DNA of 64,000 nucleotides. Origin: Lateolabrax maculatus. Lineage: Eukaryota; Chordata; Actinopteri; Acropomatiformes; Lateolabracidae. A program made the position numbers and the translations under genes. Below, piece by piece: positions 62,786 to 64,000 of this stretch. The stretch is from NCBI GenBank assembly GCA_031216445.1, contig CM062208.1, forward strand, positions 10,356,001 to 10,420,000, in the 5' to 3' direction. Under the pieces are notes generated by a model. That model did no database searches. It saw only the letters and a list, made by a program, of their open reading frames with translations, and was not told where the DNA came from. How positions within the stretch are numbered: position 1 is the first letter of the stretch; each line of letters begins with the position of its first letter.

Positions 62786-63937
62786 ATGGGAGACTGGAGT
62801 CTCCTGGGGAATTTCCTAGAGGAGGTCCAGGAACACTCTACCTCGGTCGGGAAGGTCTGGCTCACCGTCCTCTTCATCTTTCGCATCCTGGTGCTGGGCA
62901 CAGCCGCCGAGTCCTCCTGGGGCGACGAGCAGAGCGATTTCCTGTGTGACACTCAGCAGCCCGGTTGCACCAACGTGTGTTATGACAGCGCCTTCCCCAT
63001 CGCTCACATCCGCTACTGGGTGCTGCAAATTGTGTTTGTCTCCACGCCGTCCCTCATCTACATGGGCCACGCCATGCACACGGTGCGCAGGGAGGAGAAG
63101 CAGCGGCGGAGGGAGCAGGAGGAGAGGGAGGCGAGAGGGGAAAATGGAGGAGACCTGGAGGGGGAGAAGGAGTACCTCCAGCAGAAGGAGAGCGGAAGAC
63201 TGGTGACATCTGATGGGGCGGGCCGTGTTCGCCTGAGAGGAGCGTTGCTGCAGACTTACATGCTGAGCATCATGATCCGCACGGTGATGGAGGTGACATT
63301 TATCGTTGTGCAGTACCTGATCTATGGGGTGTTCCTCAGGGCACTGTACCTGTGTAAGGCCTGGCCCTGCCCCAACCCTGTCAACTGCTACATGTCCCGG
63401 CCCACAGAGAAGAATGTCTTCATCATCTTCATGCTGGTGGTGGCCGGTGTGTCTCTGTTGCTCTCTGTGTTGGAGCTCTACCACCTTGGCTGGAAGAGTT
63501 TCCGGAGGTGTGTACGCAGAAAGGCGCTACTGAAGGGCAACCAAAAGGCCGTGACGGTGGCCGTGTCTGCAGCCCTGGAGCCCAACAGCCCCCCGCGGCC
63601 CTCGGCCTCCTGCACCCCACCTCCCGACTTCAGCCAGTGCCTGGCGGTGCCGGGCTCCATGAACCCCATGACCTCTATGGCCTCTCATCCCTTCAACAAC
63701 AGGATGGCGCTGCAGCAGAACTCAGTCAACTTGGCCACCGAGAGGCATCACAGCTGCGACAATCTGGACGACGAGGAAGACTTCCTGAGGATGAGATACG
63801 ACCAAGCGCCCACAGAGCTGCCCAACAGCTGCTCCCCATCGCCTCTGCTGCACACCGGCTGCATGAAGGACAAACGCCGCCTGAGCAAGACCAGTGGGAC
63901 CAGCAGCCGGGCTCGCCAAGATGACCTGGCAGTATAG
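62786..63937 (+). CDS. gja5: Connexin 40 (gap junction protein alpha 5)
   Basis: An intact coding exon of 383 aa. The start is the ATG of MGDWSLLGNFLEEV; the preceding GTG codon is not a start. Loop 1 has C54, C61 and C65, loop 2 has C190, C195 and C201, and the usual four membrane segments are present. The AESSWGDEQ loop and the tail motif SCTPPPDFSQCL, followed later by a QQNSVNLATE block, identify connexin 40 rather than other alpha connexins. The C-terminus ends RARQDDLAV. The cytoplasmic loop is long and highly charged (residues 101-135, rich in R and E). Connexin 40 couples endothelial and cardiac cells; in zebrafish a gja5 copy also acts in pigment pattern. The teleost copy (a or b) cannot be told. 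The 3' UTR continues off the window. Confidence 0.95.
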   Translation: MGDWSLLGNFLEEVQEHSTSVGKVWLTVLFIFRILVLGTAAESSWGDEQSDFLCDTQQPGCTNVCYDSAFPIAHIRYWVLQIVFVSTPSLIYMGHAMHTVRREEKQRRREQEEREARGENGGDLEGEKEYLQQKESGRLVTSDGAGRVRLRGALLQTYMLSIMIRTVMEVTFIVVQYLIYGVFLRALYLCKAWPCPNPVNCYMSRPTEKNVFIIFMLVVAGVSLLLSVLELYHLGWKSFRRCVRRKALLKGNQKAVTVAVSAALEPNSPPRPSASCTPPPDFSQCLAVPGSMNPMTSMASHPFNNRMALQQNSVNLATERHHSCDNLDDEEDFLRMRYDQAPTELPNSCSPSPLLHTGCMKDKRRLSKTSGTSSRARQDDLAV

Positions 63938-64000
63938 ACCCACAGCTAGAAAGAGTGGCTGACAGCAAGATCAGTTTAGGAAGGAAGGAGTCTGAGTGTT

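Noticed and set aside
62816..63484. 222-codon open frame antisense to gja5
   Set aside because: Shadow of the conserved connexin coding sequence; its codon content mirrors the sense gene.
1..64000. tRNA, rRNA, snRNA genes or CRISPR-like arrays
   Set aside because: No cloverleaf, conserved rRNA text or spaced identical repeats were seen. Simple repeats present are ordinary microsatellites.

Overview
The window is nuclear DNA from a bony fish, probably a percomorph teleost. Genes are split by introns with GT/AG signals. The sequence is AT-rich and full of fish-type repeats: an L2-clade LINE, hAT-like and other MITE-like copies, and microsatellites. The two connexin genes at the right are vertebrate gap-junction genes.

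Left part (1-30 kb): an immunoglobulin-superfamily cluster. Two tandem single-V-domain receptors (genes A, 35-4246, and B, 7503-9099) are near-identical over leader, V and membrane exons but have different cytoplasmic tails. A degraded L2 LINE lies between them. Next comes a nectin/PVR-like locus whose first three exons are tandemly duplicated. The upstream copy (gene C, 13341-14216) lost most of its V exon through a 1,043-bp deletion with 5-bp microhomology. The downstream copy (gene D, 15349-22647) continues into a complete V-C1-C2-TM-tail gene of 383 aa. On the minus strand at 27899-29920 is gene E, a 210-aa single-V receptor resembling the first domain of CD200R. All exon models were assembled by eye from splice sites, phase and domain content, and each closes in frame.

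Middle and right (30-64 kb): gja8 (connexin 50, minus, 35997-37265) and gja5 (connexin 40, plus, 62786-63937) lie head to head, 25.5 kb apart between start codons. This is the same divergent pairing as human GJA5/GJA8 at 1q21. No further coding gene is seen between them, only interspersed repeats, hairpins and possible 5' untranslated exons.

Working together (inference): D looks like a nectin-type adhesion ligand, while A, B and E look like short leukocyte receptors, so the left part may be a ligand/receptor cluster. The strongest signal is the A/B comparison. Introns 1 and 2 are identical (0 differences in 197 bp), while the coding exons carry 14 differences in 515 bp, changing 12 codons and leaving one silent. 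That is the pattern of diversifying selection on the protein. The connexins act in lens and vascular/pigment cell coupling and are an unrelated conserved syntenic block.
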